Part shown: positions 46,526-55,104 of the stretch, piece by piece
Layout of the letters: every line of letters starts with the position of its first letter
Numbering within the stretch: position 1 is the first letter of the stretch
Source: Mastigias papua
Taxonomy: Eukaryota > Cnidaria > Scyphozoa > Rhizostomeae > Mastigiidae
Direction of reading: 5' to 3'
Length of the DNA: 64,000 bases
Assembly: GCA_964019165.1 (NCBI GenBank)
Contig: OZ025268.1
Location: 12,854,359-12,918,358 of the forward strand
The notes under the pieces: generated by a model
Told to the model about the DNA's origin: nothing
What the model saw: the letters and a program-made list of their open reading frames with translations, nothing else
The model's database searches: none
Made by a program: the position numbers and the translations under genes

Positions 46526-46704
46526 CCCATGAAACAGACTAGCCCCCGCCGGACGCCAACCCGGTACTTCATAGCCTCGGGGAGAGCTAACAGGTACTAC
46601 ACCTTGCTCAAGGGTGACCTGGAGGTAGTTGTGGCTAAGGGTAACCTCATTATCCCACGTCGAAACTCCACAACCGGATGCAGTTTTTTGTCATACCGAG
46701 GACA

Positions 46705-46705
46705 A

Positions 46706-46773
<68 letters not shown>
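46705..46773. repeat. (ATT)n microsatellite, about 23 units
   Basis: Longest pure tract in the window. The minus-strand A7 leader ends on its left and the plus-strand P1 element begins on its right. Confidence 0.97.
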
Positions 46774-49700
46774 CATCGTTGTTGAGCAGTGACGTCCAGA
46801 CGTTGCTGTACACAGCTCTCGTTTTATAGCGCATTGCTTGACTTGGTTACGGATTTTCGCATTGTATTTTCATTCCCAATACTACATTGGATTCAAGACT
46901 TACTTTAAAATGTTTCGCTTACGTTTATTGTCAATTTTTGTTGTATTTATCGCTTGTGTGTATTGTGGGATAGACTTCCAGTCGTTAGGCCGTCATAGTT
47001 GGAGGTGCAAGAAAAAGCTTCACAACGTGGATGAGAAAGGTGATTCTGGGAATATCACGTTACAAAGAGATTCTGAATCAAACGGTGCCTGTATGATCGT
47101 CAAGTGCAGCTGCGGTAGGGAATGCAAAGGCATGAAAGGCCTCAAAATGCATCAAAGAAAGTGTCGAATTAATGATAGTACAGACGTTTGTCAACCGCCA
47201 GTTTTTGAAAATTCAAATATTGACCCCCGCGTAGTTTCTTATGAGGAAGAGGATGTGACTGTTGACTCACTCGATACTTTTGTTTTAAAGCCCGGAGTCA
47301 AGCTGCCTAAGTCGCACGAACAATGGATTGAAGCAAACACCTACTTTCGATCAATATTCGCAAATATCAAATTGAAATCAGACTCATTGGATCAAACTAT
47401 TAGATTTATAAACGATTCTATTTATGATTTCTTCAAGACCAACTATGGAACGATTAAATCCACTAATCAAACTGACAGCAATTTCCATAAATATAAGGAT
47501 TTAACTACTAAACAGCTCAAGAAAGAATTGGCCCAATTGAAACATCGAGGTGCAGCCATTTCAGATATTAAGTATGTATCTCGCCTCCTTCGCTCAAAGC
47601 TGAACAACATTCGGGGTGCTGCTAATAATTATACTGTTACTGACAATTATGATCGTCACATAGGCCGTAACTTTTGGAATTTTGTCAAGAATGTACTCGA
47701 GAAAAGTTCTTCTATCCTGCCTTCCTTTTCACGTGATCATTGTACAAGATTTTTCCTTCATTTGTTTCGTGAATTGATTCCAAATAGGACTTTTACCCGT
47801 CCTACCTGGATTCCTTCCTTGCCTGATCCCTCGATTCCTTTCAGCCAATCTCCTCCTTCCTATGAGAAAGTCACTAATGTAATTCGCAGAATGAAATCAT
47901 CTGGATCCCCTTGTCCTTTAGACAAGATATCTATGATCTGCTTTAAGAGATGTCCATATTTACGATCTCTATTAACTGACATTATCCGCGTTGTATGGGA
48001 ATCTGGCCATATTCCTGCAGAATGGAAAAAAGCTTGCACTGTCCTAGTTCATAAAAAAGGTAGCGGAGACGAGCCTGTTAATTTCAGACCTATTACTTTA
48101 GAATCGGTGCCCTTAAAAGTCTTTACCTCCTGCCTTCGTGATTCTATTTTCTCATTCCTCAGACAAAATGACTTTATTGAGGCTGAAATCCAGAAAGGCT
48201 TTACTCCCAAGATCGCTGGAGTCCTTGAACATACTTCCATGATGGCCAATATTATTGACAAAGCCCGCATTAAACAACGTTCTTTAGTTATAACATTATT
48301 AGACCTCAAAAATGCTTTCGGTGAAGTACATCACAACTTGATTCAAGAAGTTCTTGCATATCACCATATCCCAGCCAAAACCAAAGCTTTGATTTCAAGC
48401 CTCTATACTGGCTTCCATACATCAATCATAACTGACGATTTTCTTACTCCTGCTATCCCTGTTAGACGAGGTGTTCTTCAAGGTGACTGCCTTAGCCCAC
48501 TATTATTTAACATGTGTTTTAATACCTTCATTCAGTTCATTCGTCAAGAAAAATATAAACAACTTGGCTTCTCTTCTCATGATACATTCGATTGTCTTTT
48601 TAAGCCAGTTCACTGGTTTCAGTTTGCGGATGATGCAGCTGTTGTCACAACCAATGAACGTGAAAATCAGTTCCTGTTGAATTGCTTTACCAAATGGTGT
48701 AAATGGTCAGATATGGTTATTAGGGTGGACAAATGTGCGACCTTTGGGATCAAAAAGTTTTCCTCGCGATCTCTTCAATACGAACCAAAGCTTTTTATTA
48801 ACAGTGAACTTGTGCCCAGAGTCAAATCTGGTGAATCTTTTAAGTACCTTGGTCGCTTTTTCAACTTTGAAATGAACAACGAAGCCCATAAAGAGAAACT
48901 GGAATCCTCTCTCTCTGAGATGCTTAAGCGAATTGATGCTCTTCCTATCCTACCTAAAAACAAAATACTTCTCTATCAGCGCTACATCCTTTCAAAATTA
49001 TCTTGGCACTTCACAGTAGCTTCATTGTCAAAAACATGGGTAATTCAAAATCTTGATAATGTCGTAATTAGGTTTATTCGTCAATGGCTGGACCTTCCAA
49101 TAAGTGCCACTTTAAGTGGTATAATTCTTCCTCAAAATCAGTTTGGTTTAAATCTCCAGCTTCCATCTATTAAATTTTTCCAATGCCAAAATGTCCTACG
49201 TACTTCCCTAAAATCCTCACAGAATGATGCTATTGTCTCATTGTGGAAAAATACCAGTAGCAGCATGAACTTACAATATGACTCATATAAGAACACTAAA
49301 CATGTCCTACAGGTTGTACGCCAAGAACACAAAGAAAAACTGAGGTCCCAGCTTCCATCCCAAGGTTTCATCATATCCTTCCTTTTAGATCACTCTCTGG
49401 TAACTCTCAACTCTTTGTGGTCCTCTACACAGAGTAAGCTGCCTAAAAATATTTTCAATTTCACTGTACGGTACCTCAATAACACGCTAGCTAATCGCAC
49501 AAATCTCCACAAATGGAAACTCTCACCGTCGCCCGACTGTTCTGTTTGCTTGCATCCTGAGTCTCTTCTTCATGTTGTATCAGGCTGTAAGTCTTATCTT
49601 GAAGATGGCCGCTACACTTGGAGACATAACTCAGCTCTACATTTTGTAGCATCAACACTACAATGTATTAAAAACTCCACTCTGTATGTTGACCTCCCAG

Positions 49701-50310
49701 GTTTTCTCTCACCTTGCATTTTGACAGGGGACCTATTGCGTCCCGATTTGCTTCTCTGCATTGGAACGGATACGATCTATATCGTCGAGCTTACCGTTGG
49801 ATTTGAAACCAATATAACTACCAACGCAGATAGGAAGCGTAACAAATACCTGCAGCTCACTCGTGACCTCTCTTCAAAATACCGTTATACCAAATTTATC
49901 AACCTCTCTATGAGCTCTATAGGAATTTTTGGGAAATCCTGCAAATCTTTTATTGAAATGTGCAATGATCTTGGTATTGAAAAACAGCACTTAAACTATA
50001 TACTAAGCAAAATTACAGCCATCATCATTCGATCCACCTATTATATTTTCTGCATGAGAAACAAATCCTGGACTAACCCTGATCTTCTAACGTACTAAGA
50101 ATTATAGTTACATCTAACTTCACTGTGTATGAACTTGTATTCCTAAGTGCATTTTTTTGTTTTTTGTTTTTTTTTGTATTGTATGATTTTGTTGACTATG
50201 TGTGTAACCTTGTCTGCCAGATACAAATTACCTATACTTAGAGAGATTTGTATTTGTATTAGTAATTTGAATATATACATGAGAAGTTTCAAAAAAAAAT
50301 ATATACAAAC
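46774..50310 (+). mobile_element. Non-LTR retrotransposon P1 (RLE type, N-terminal zinc fingers), intact
   Basis: 5' UTR 46774-46909, ORF 46910-50098, 3' UTR 50099-50310 ending GAAGTTTC plus an A-run. The 5' UTR word TGTACACAGCTCTCGTT is shared with P2 (near 58634-58650), which fixes the 5' end region. It is the only element in the window with an uninterrupted full-length ORF, hence probably recent. Confidence 0.9.
46910..50098 (+). CDS. P1 reverse transcriptase/endonuclease, intact (1,062 codons)
   Basis: Single-ORF protein of the RLE non-LTR group (R2/NeSL-like architecture). The frame is open from 46838, but the Met at 46910 aligns with the start of P2. Residues: a hydrophobic N-terminus (RLLSIFVVFIACVYCG), zinc finger 1 CGIDFQSLGRHSWRC and zinc finger 2 CGRECKGMKGLKMHQRKC within the first about 90 residues. 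RT: SGSPCPLDKI, FRPITLESVPLKVF, motif A LDLKNAFGEVHH near 465, motif B RGVLQGDCLSPLLF near 520, FADD near 572, FKYLGRFF. The C-terminus has CCHC knuckle CSVCLHPESLLHVVSGC near 877, RHNSALHF, and endonuclease RPDLLLCIGTDTIYIVE near 943 (PD then E after 13 residues). In R2-type elements such fingers bind target DNA. No lesion is seen. The exact clade needs a tree. Confidence 0.9.
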   Translation: MFRLRLLSIFVVFIACVYCGIDFQSLGRHSWRCKKKLHNVDEKGDSGNITLQRDSESNGACMIVKCSCGRECKGMKGLKMHQRKCRINDSTDVCQPPVFENSNIDPRVVSYEEEDVTVDSLDTFVLKPGVKLPKSHEQWIEANTYFRSIFANIKLKSDSLDQTIRFINDSIYDFFKTNYGTIKSTNQTDSNFHKYKDLTTKQLKKELAQLKHRGAAISDIKYVSRLLRSKLNNIRGAANNYTVTDNYDRHIGRNFWNFVKNVLEKSSSILPSFSRDHCTRFFLHLFRELIPNRTFTRPTWIPSLPDPSIPFSQSPPSYEKVTNVIRRMKSSGSPCPLDKISMICFKRCPYLRSLLTDIIRVVWESGHIPAEWKKACTVLVHKKGSGDEPVNFRPITLESVPLKVFTSCLRDSIFSFLRQNDFIEAEIQKGFTPKIAGVLEHTSMMANIIDKARIKQRSLVITLLDLKNAFGEVHHNLIQEVLAYHHIPAKTKALISSLYTGFHTSIITDDFLTPAIPVRRGVLQGDCLSPLLFNMCFNTFIQFIRQEKYKQLGFSSHDTFDCLFKPVHWFQFADDAAVVTTNERENQFLLNCFTKWCKWSDMVIRVDKCATFGIKKFSSRSLQYEPKLFINSELVPRVKSGESFKYLGRFFNFEMNNEAHKEKLESSLSEMLKRIDALPILPKNKILLYQRYILSKLSWHFTVASLSKTWVIQNLDNVVIRFIRQWLDLPISATLSGIILPQNQFGLNLQLPSIKFFQCQNVLRTSLKSSQNDAIVSLWKNTSSSMNLQYDSYKNTKHVLQVVRQEHKEKLRSQLPSQGFIISFLLDHSLVTLNSLWSSTQSKLPKNIFNFTVRYLNNTLANRTNLHKWKLSPSPDCSVCLHPESLLHVVSGCKSYLEDGRYTWRHNSALHFVASTLQCIKNSTLYVDLPGFLSPCILTGDLLRPDLLLCIGTDTIYIVELTVGFETNITTNADRKRNKYLQLTRDLSSKYRYTKFINLSMSSIGIFGKSCKSFIEMCNDLGIEKQHLNYILSKITAIIIRSTYYIFCMRNKSWTNPDLLTY

Positions 50311-50329
50311 AGCTAAATTAAGCCAATAG

Positions 50330-50826
50330 TTAAGACTACCAAAGTTTGTTAGTCTAGTTATTTTACAATGTACATGACAGTCTGAGGTCCTAATGTTCAC
50401 TGTGGTTGCACCACTCCCGACAGTACTTTCCTCATAATAGATTCACTGTCCATTAGCACTGTCTTTTGCATCCCTTTCACTGTGTTCTCAATCTCAGTTT
50501 CAGTGTCTAATACGCTTTGAACAGCCTTCAATAATTTTCCAACTCCTCCTCCTAGACATCCAATGACCAATGGGACAATTTCAACTCTGTGCCCAACCCG
50601 ATTTTCCCTCATCTCAAAAGCTAGCTGCTGGTATTTATCCAATTTCTCTTTCACCTTTGCTTCAATGTTACTTTCCTGTGGACATGCCATGTCACAAATC
50701 CAGACTCGTTTTCTCTCCTTGTCTTCAAGTGTTAGATCCGGCCTTCTAGCCGAACTGCTCTGTCTCATTTTGTACTCGAAGTCCCAAACTAATTTCCCCT
50801 TACCATTCTCTAAGACTTTTCCTTTC
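50330..50826 (-). pseudogene. C2: 5'-truncated RLE element of a third family
   Basis: Minus-strand C-terminal endonuclease part: KLVWDFEYKMRQ, RRPDLTLEDKERKRVWICDMACPQE, then VPLVIGCLGGGVGKL, ending at 50397. It matches C1 (RRPDLTLEDNEKNEIYIVDMACPSE; VIGCLGGGVGQL) and differs from A/B, where the motif is VIGALG. The 5' truncation point falls on a short ATT tract at 50827-50837. Confidence 0.82.
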
Positions 50827-50837
50827 TTATTATTATT

Positions 50838-51045
50838 CTGAAGAAACCAAGTGTACAATTGTATAAAGTATTCCAATTTACAAATTGTTACAATTGGCCA
50901 ATACTCACTCCCCCTTTCGCAAAGTTTGAATGAAAACAAATGTAAGGTCCGTGGATTTAGCGAAAGAATAATTACTAAAGCTTGCCAAACAGTGAGAAAG
51001 GGAGAGAGAGCAAAAGCTAACAAAACTTGGTAGCTTATTTACAAA
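50838..51045. other. Spacer between C2 and C1
   Basis: About 200 bp of sequence without a recognisable motif; it includes the 3' UTR of C1 on the right side. Confidence 0.4.
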
Positions 51046-52965
51046 ACAGTCATATCAATCCGGAAAACACTTTTCTAACGATGGTTTCGCTCTCCCATAA
51101 CACAGTCTTTTGCATTTCAGATACTATTCTACTGCGCTCATTACTGTCCTGTATTAACTGGCACAAATCTTCCTCCAACTGTCCAACTCCCCCGCCTAAG
51201 CATCCTATAACTGCTGGTATGAAGTGTATTTTGTACGAACTTCTCCTCTCTCTTAATTCGAAACATAACTGCTGGTATTTTTGAATTTTCTCCAACCGCT
51301 TATTTACTTTGTTGTTCTCGCTAGGGCATGCCATATCTACAATATATATTTCATTCTTCTCATTATCTTCGAGGGTCAGATCTGGCCGTCTAGAAGTGCA
51401 AGTCGTTCTCATTCTATATTCCCAGTCCCACAGTAGTTTCTTTCCACCACGTTCTATGACCTTTCCTTTTTCCCATTTCTCCTCATACCATTTTGTTCCT
51501 TCTGGCAGCAATCCATTCTTAATGCACCATTGTACTGCCAGAACTTTTAAGGCCTTGTCATGTCTTCTAACGTATTCAAATCCTGCCAACTTCTGGCACC
51601 CAGCTAGCAAATGCTGTACAGTCTCTCTATACTCTCCGCAAAGTCTACAACAGTCATCGCTAATCAAACCTCTCAGTTTCTTCCATGATCGTGTCTCCAC
51701 CATTTGCTCCTGCAGACTGAAAATCGAAGCCGTCTTCCTAGGGTCTGAATTACACCTCAACCACCCATAATCACCCTTGTCAAATCCTAATGGTATCTCG
51801 CTCTGCAGAATCTTGGTCCTAAAACTGTCAACTTTATTTCGCTTTGTCCCATCATTGATCATCTTCTTTAGCGTCTTCCATACAGCTCTCCAATTCTTAT
51901 GATGTTCAGACCTAATCCTTACGCTTCATATCCCAAATTCCACATCCTCCTGTACCTTCTTCATCACTTCTTCCGCCTCTCTCTTAATTGATGTAAATTC
52001 CTTTCCATGTTCGTATTCCCAAGCTGCTTTTATCCATATATTTGTTGACGTAGCCATATAGCAAGCTACCCGTACCTTTGTTTCATCATAAACCTCTTTA
52101 AAGCTTTCTAGTCCTCTTCCACCATCTACTCTTTTCATATACAGTCTTTCGTCACTAGCTTGTCTGCCATGGAAACCTTTATCTCTCAAAATAGCTTTTA
52201 CACTCTTATCTAACTGTTCTAAATCTCCTTTTCGTAAATTACAAACATTCATAATATATCCAGCTACTGGTATCACTCTGCAATTTATGGCTTTCATTAA
52301 ATTTTCATCATTCAGGTTAAGGCTTACAAGCTGTTCTGTCCTTCTCTTTACCTCTTTCTTGACTCTTTCCATCACTCTCTTCACATCAATTTTATCTCCT
52401 TGCTCACAGCCTAAAAACTTATAAATTTCATTCTCATTAGGATCCAGTGCTCTCATCTTCTCTTGCAATATATCCAGTCCCATTCCTTTGATCATTTTCC
52501 CATCCTTAAACACTACCTCAGCACATTTCTTAACTCCATAGCATGCTCCTGTGTCACTGCTTACTTTCACGATTATTTCATTAACTATCTCCAGTTTTTT
52601 ATGGCTCTCCTGGTACACCTTCAAATCGTCTATAAATAAACTGTGTGTTCTCTTAATCATTCTCTCTCCGGCCGCACCCATCCTATAGCCATCTGTCTCC
52701 TCTAAAAACATTGCTACCGGTACCTCGGTTAAACAGAAGCCAACTGGCGAATAGCTATCTCCTTGTAAAAAGCCTTTCGAAATCTTAATCCAACCACTAA
52801 CTTGCAATTTACCCCCTTCATTAAGCTCCAACCTAGTTTTCCATCCAGACATTAACTTGTTTAAGACATTCAAAATGCTGGCCGGTATACCCATCCATTC
52901 GTACACTCTAAGCATCCAATCGTGTCCTTTTGCAATAAAATACTCAGGGAGAGATTTTGATTTAT
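51046..52965 (-). pseudogene. C1: RLE non-LTR element, third family, 5' truncated
   Basis: Two open parts. 51926-52965 enters RT just after motif A (GHDWMLRVYEWMGIPASIL). It contains KGFLQGDSYSPVGF (motif B), FIDDLKVY (motif C, FIDD in place of F/YMDD), YKFLGCEQGDK and the thumb DERLYMKRVDGGRGLESF. 51050-51862 holds the knuckle CRLCGEYRETVQHLLAGC, YVRRHDKAL, endonuclease RRPDLTLEDNEKNEIYIVDMACPSE and VIGCLGGGVGQL. A stop or frameshift lies between them near 51870-51926. The gene order is as in A/B, but sequence identity is low and the FIDD and GCLGGG signatures are shared only by C1/C2. Probably related to the R4 clade; not certain. Confidence 0.85.
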
Positions 52966-53015
52966 CGACCCGTGGAACATGTGAGTCGCCAAGGAGGAGC
53001 ACCCTCTTTTTGGCT

Positions 53016-54140
53016 TCAAACTTTGCTTATTGGTGTACTTCTTATCGCTCTTATAATTTTGATCGGTGCAGCTGTTGTTGTTGTTGTTGTTGTCGTCGTC
53101 GTCGTCTTTGGCTTTTCTGCTGTTCCTCTTTGGTTGTCCTGATCGTTTGCTTCGGCACTGTAATTATTAACGTTATCCTTTTTTCTTTTGTTGTTGTTTT
53201 TTGTTGTTAGCTTTTTTTTATCATCCTCGTTAACATTGCTACTATCTTCCATTGTGCATTCTTTTGATTTCTGTAGTAAGTACTCTTGATCCTTAAAAGC
53301 TTGGACTTCTTTCAACTGAATTGAAAAACTTTGCTGTGCGAGTCGCCTGTTGTTTTCCATAGGGTAAATTTGCACATCCTTGCCTCCCACGGGACTGATG
53401 TTGTCAAAGGGGGAGTGTTTGCATCGTTGTAGCCCTTTCTTGAGCTTCGTATTCAGATGTACGATTTGATCAATAATTTTTAAGACTTGTTTGATTTTCT
53501 GTCGAGTTGCTCTTCTTCTTTGCCATTTTCCAACAGTAATTTTCCCAATCTTGTTTTCAGGTTAAGGTTCTCTGCGGCTAATGACCTGTTACGAGTTCTT
53601 TCTTCCTGGCGCTGTTGACTTAAGTTAGTGATAATACCACCAAATTGCCCTAGGATGCAAAAAATGTTCGAATTTTCTGATGAAAGTGTATGTTGTTTTT
53701 GATTCACGACAGTGCTATCCGTATGTACTACATTCGTCGGATTGAAATTATAACTACTGGAACCCGAAGCCCATTCATGCATGCCTGTGTCACGTTGTGA
53801 CTTCGATGGTTTTTCATTTTCCATTTTATTGATACCAACGTCTTTATTGATAAAGTACGATTCTTGGCTAGGAGCCGTGCTTTTTAGGAAAACTGCGTTT
53901 CTCTTCACTAAGGTACCAGAGCTTCAATAGCCTGTGCTTCGTCTAGGTCATACTCTCTAGCAGCGTAGGAAACAATCTTGTCCTTATCAGGTCGCAGTTT
54001 CTTCACATTTGGTAATTCATCGATGGAATTTAATATTATGAGATATCTATAATCAGTTTCCATAATGCCACTGTCGATGAGCAAGCAAAAGAATCGGATA
54101 ATTGGTTTTAAAACATCAGCTCCCAGTATCAGCCTTGTTA
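53016..54140 (-). pseudogene. Unidentified broken coding region (helical, coiled-coil-like)
   Basis: Minus-strand coding-like sequence in pieces. About 53930-54140 reads ADVLKPIIRFFCLLIDSG, DYRYLIILNSIDELPNVKK and REYDLDEAQAIEAL. 53480-53908 continues with KRNAVFLKS and a Gln/Arg/Leu-rich stretch (QQRQEERTRNRSLAAENLNL) typical of a coiled coil. After a frameshift near 53520 come KIIDQIVHLNTKLKKGLQ and, at 53016-53390, a Lys/Asn-rich tract and eleven Thr codons from a (GTT)/(GTC) microsatellite (about 53067-53106). I do not recognise the family. It may be the first ORF of element C1, since it lies directly upstream in the same orientation, or an unrelated gene relic. Confidence 0.4.
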
Positions 54141-54142
54141 CA

Positions 54143-55100
54143 TTAAAGTTGCGTTGATGAATCTATGACACGAAACAATGTCTCATATCGTTCCATCTCT
54201 TTTTTATCGTCGGACATATGCTCCAATGCACCAGAATCTATATACCACGTGGACACAAATGATTTATCTCCAGGTATCCCAGATGTTAATAAAAGCAAAC
54301 TATGCTGTCTTTCTACACTTGATGTAGTGCAGCTTGCGTCTGCATGCACATTTTGCTTTGAGCTGATCTTGCTTTCTTTGATTACCTACACCCTCTGGCG
54401 AATGACCTGCCATTTCACATTGATAGGGCTTCCCCTGATTTTCGCTTGCGATGACGCAATTATTTAGCCTCGTGACTTTGATTTCACTTTTACGGACGCC
54501 ATTGCCCTGTCAAGATGTTCCGTAGAAGCATCAAGTGCTTCACTCCGCTTGCTTTCCTCGTAAAGTAGCCTGGCTGTCATAAATCCTATATTTCACAATC
54601 AAATTGCGGTAGGATTTCGGGAGACTGCGCAATAAAGTTGCTACTTGGTCACCCTCTAATACACGCGCCTCCATAGAATCTAGTTGCTCTGCAAGCACCT
54701 TTAATTTGTTTATATGCTCCATCGTATTATCAGCAGGATCACATTGTAAAGTAGTTCTTTCTTAAGAATAATTTGTTTCCTAGATACTTTATCTGATAGG
54801 GTTTTTTAACGTTCCCCATACTTCCTTTGCTGTTTTTGCTGAGCAGACTAGCGACAGTTGTTCATGACGTAAAGATAAATAGATCATAGCGAAGGCTTTT
54901 CTCTCACGCTGCATGAATCGCTGTATCCGCGCTGCGTTCCGCTCACCTTCATTTATAGGCTCTACTTCACTTCCGGAGACGACATTCCTTATGTACTTTT
55001 CTTCTAAAACCATTTGCATCTTGAATTTTGAAAGGTGGAAATTCATCTCGTTGAATTTCTCAGTTCGTAGCAATGATGCATCATCCATCGTTGAAGCCAG
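54143..55100 (-). pseudogene. Ty1/copia gag-protease remnant
   Basis: Gag N-terminus at 54789-55088 (LLRTEKFNEMNFHLSKFKMQ, then TAKEVWGTLKN). The middle gag at 54540-54722 (MEHINKLKVLAEQLD, RSLPKSYRNLI) is the UBN2-type region; after a worn knuckle region comes the protease FVSTWYIDSGALEHMSDD at 54143-54349, with DSGA intact. Frameshifts or stops lie near 54780, 54540 and 54360. Integrase and RT are missing: the sequence stops at about 54140 against the unidentified coding region. The lineage differs from the copia relic at 1.5-4.9 kb (gag wording differs). Confidence 0.85.
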
Positions 55101-55104
55101 TGTT

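Larger units (their letters stand above)
42812..46704 (-). mobile_element. Non-LTR retrotransposon A7 (R4/Dong-like), best preserved
   Basis: 3' UTR 42812-42902, coding 42903-46318, then two leader units in tandem: a partial one (46319-46435) and a complete one (46436-46704). (ATT)n lies on both sides. Only three lesions, all in the first 140 codons. Confidence 0.9.

Noticed and set aside
10883..46800. Many plus-strand ORFs of 60-180 codons across the array
   Set aside because: They are shadows of the minus-strand RT/endonuclease frames: hydrophobic, Phe/Ser/Leu-rich and without motifs.
50099..50330. Small ORFs after P1
   Set aside because: They lie in the P1 3' UTR and T-rich tail, with no conservation in P2.
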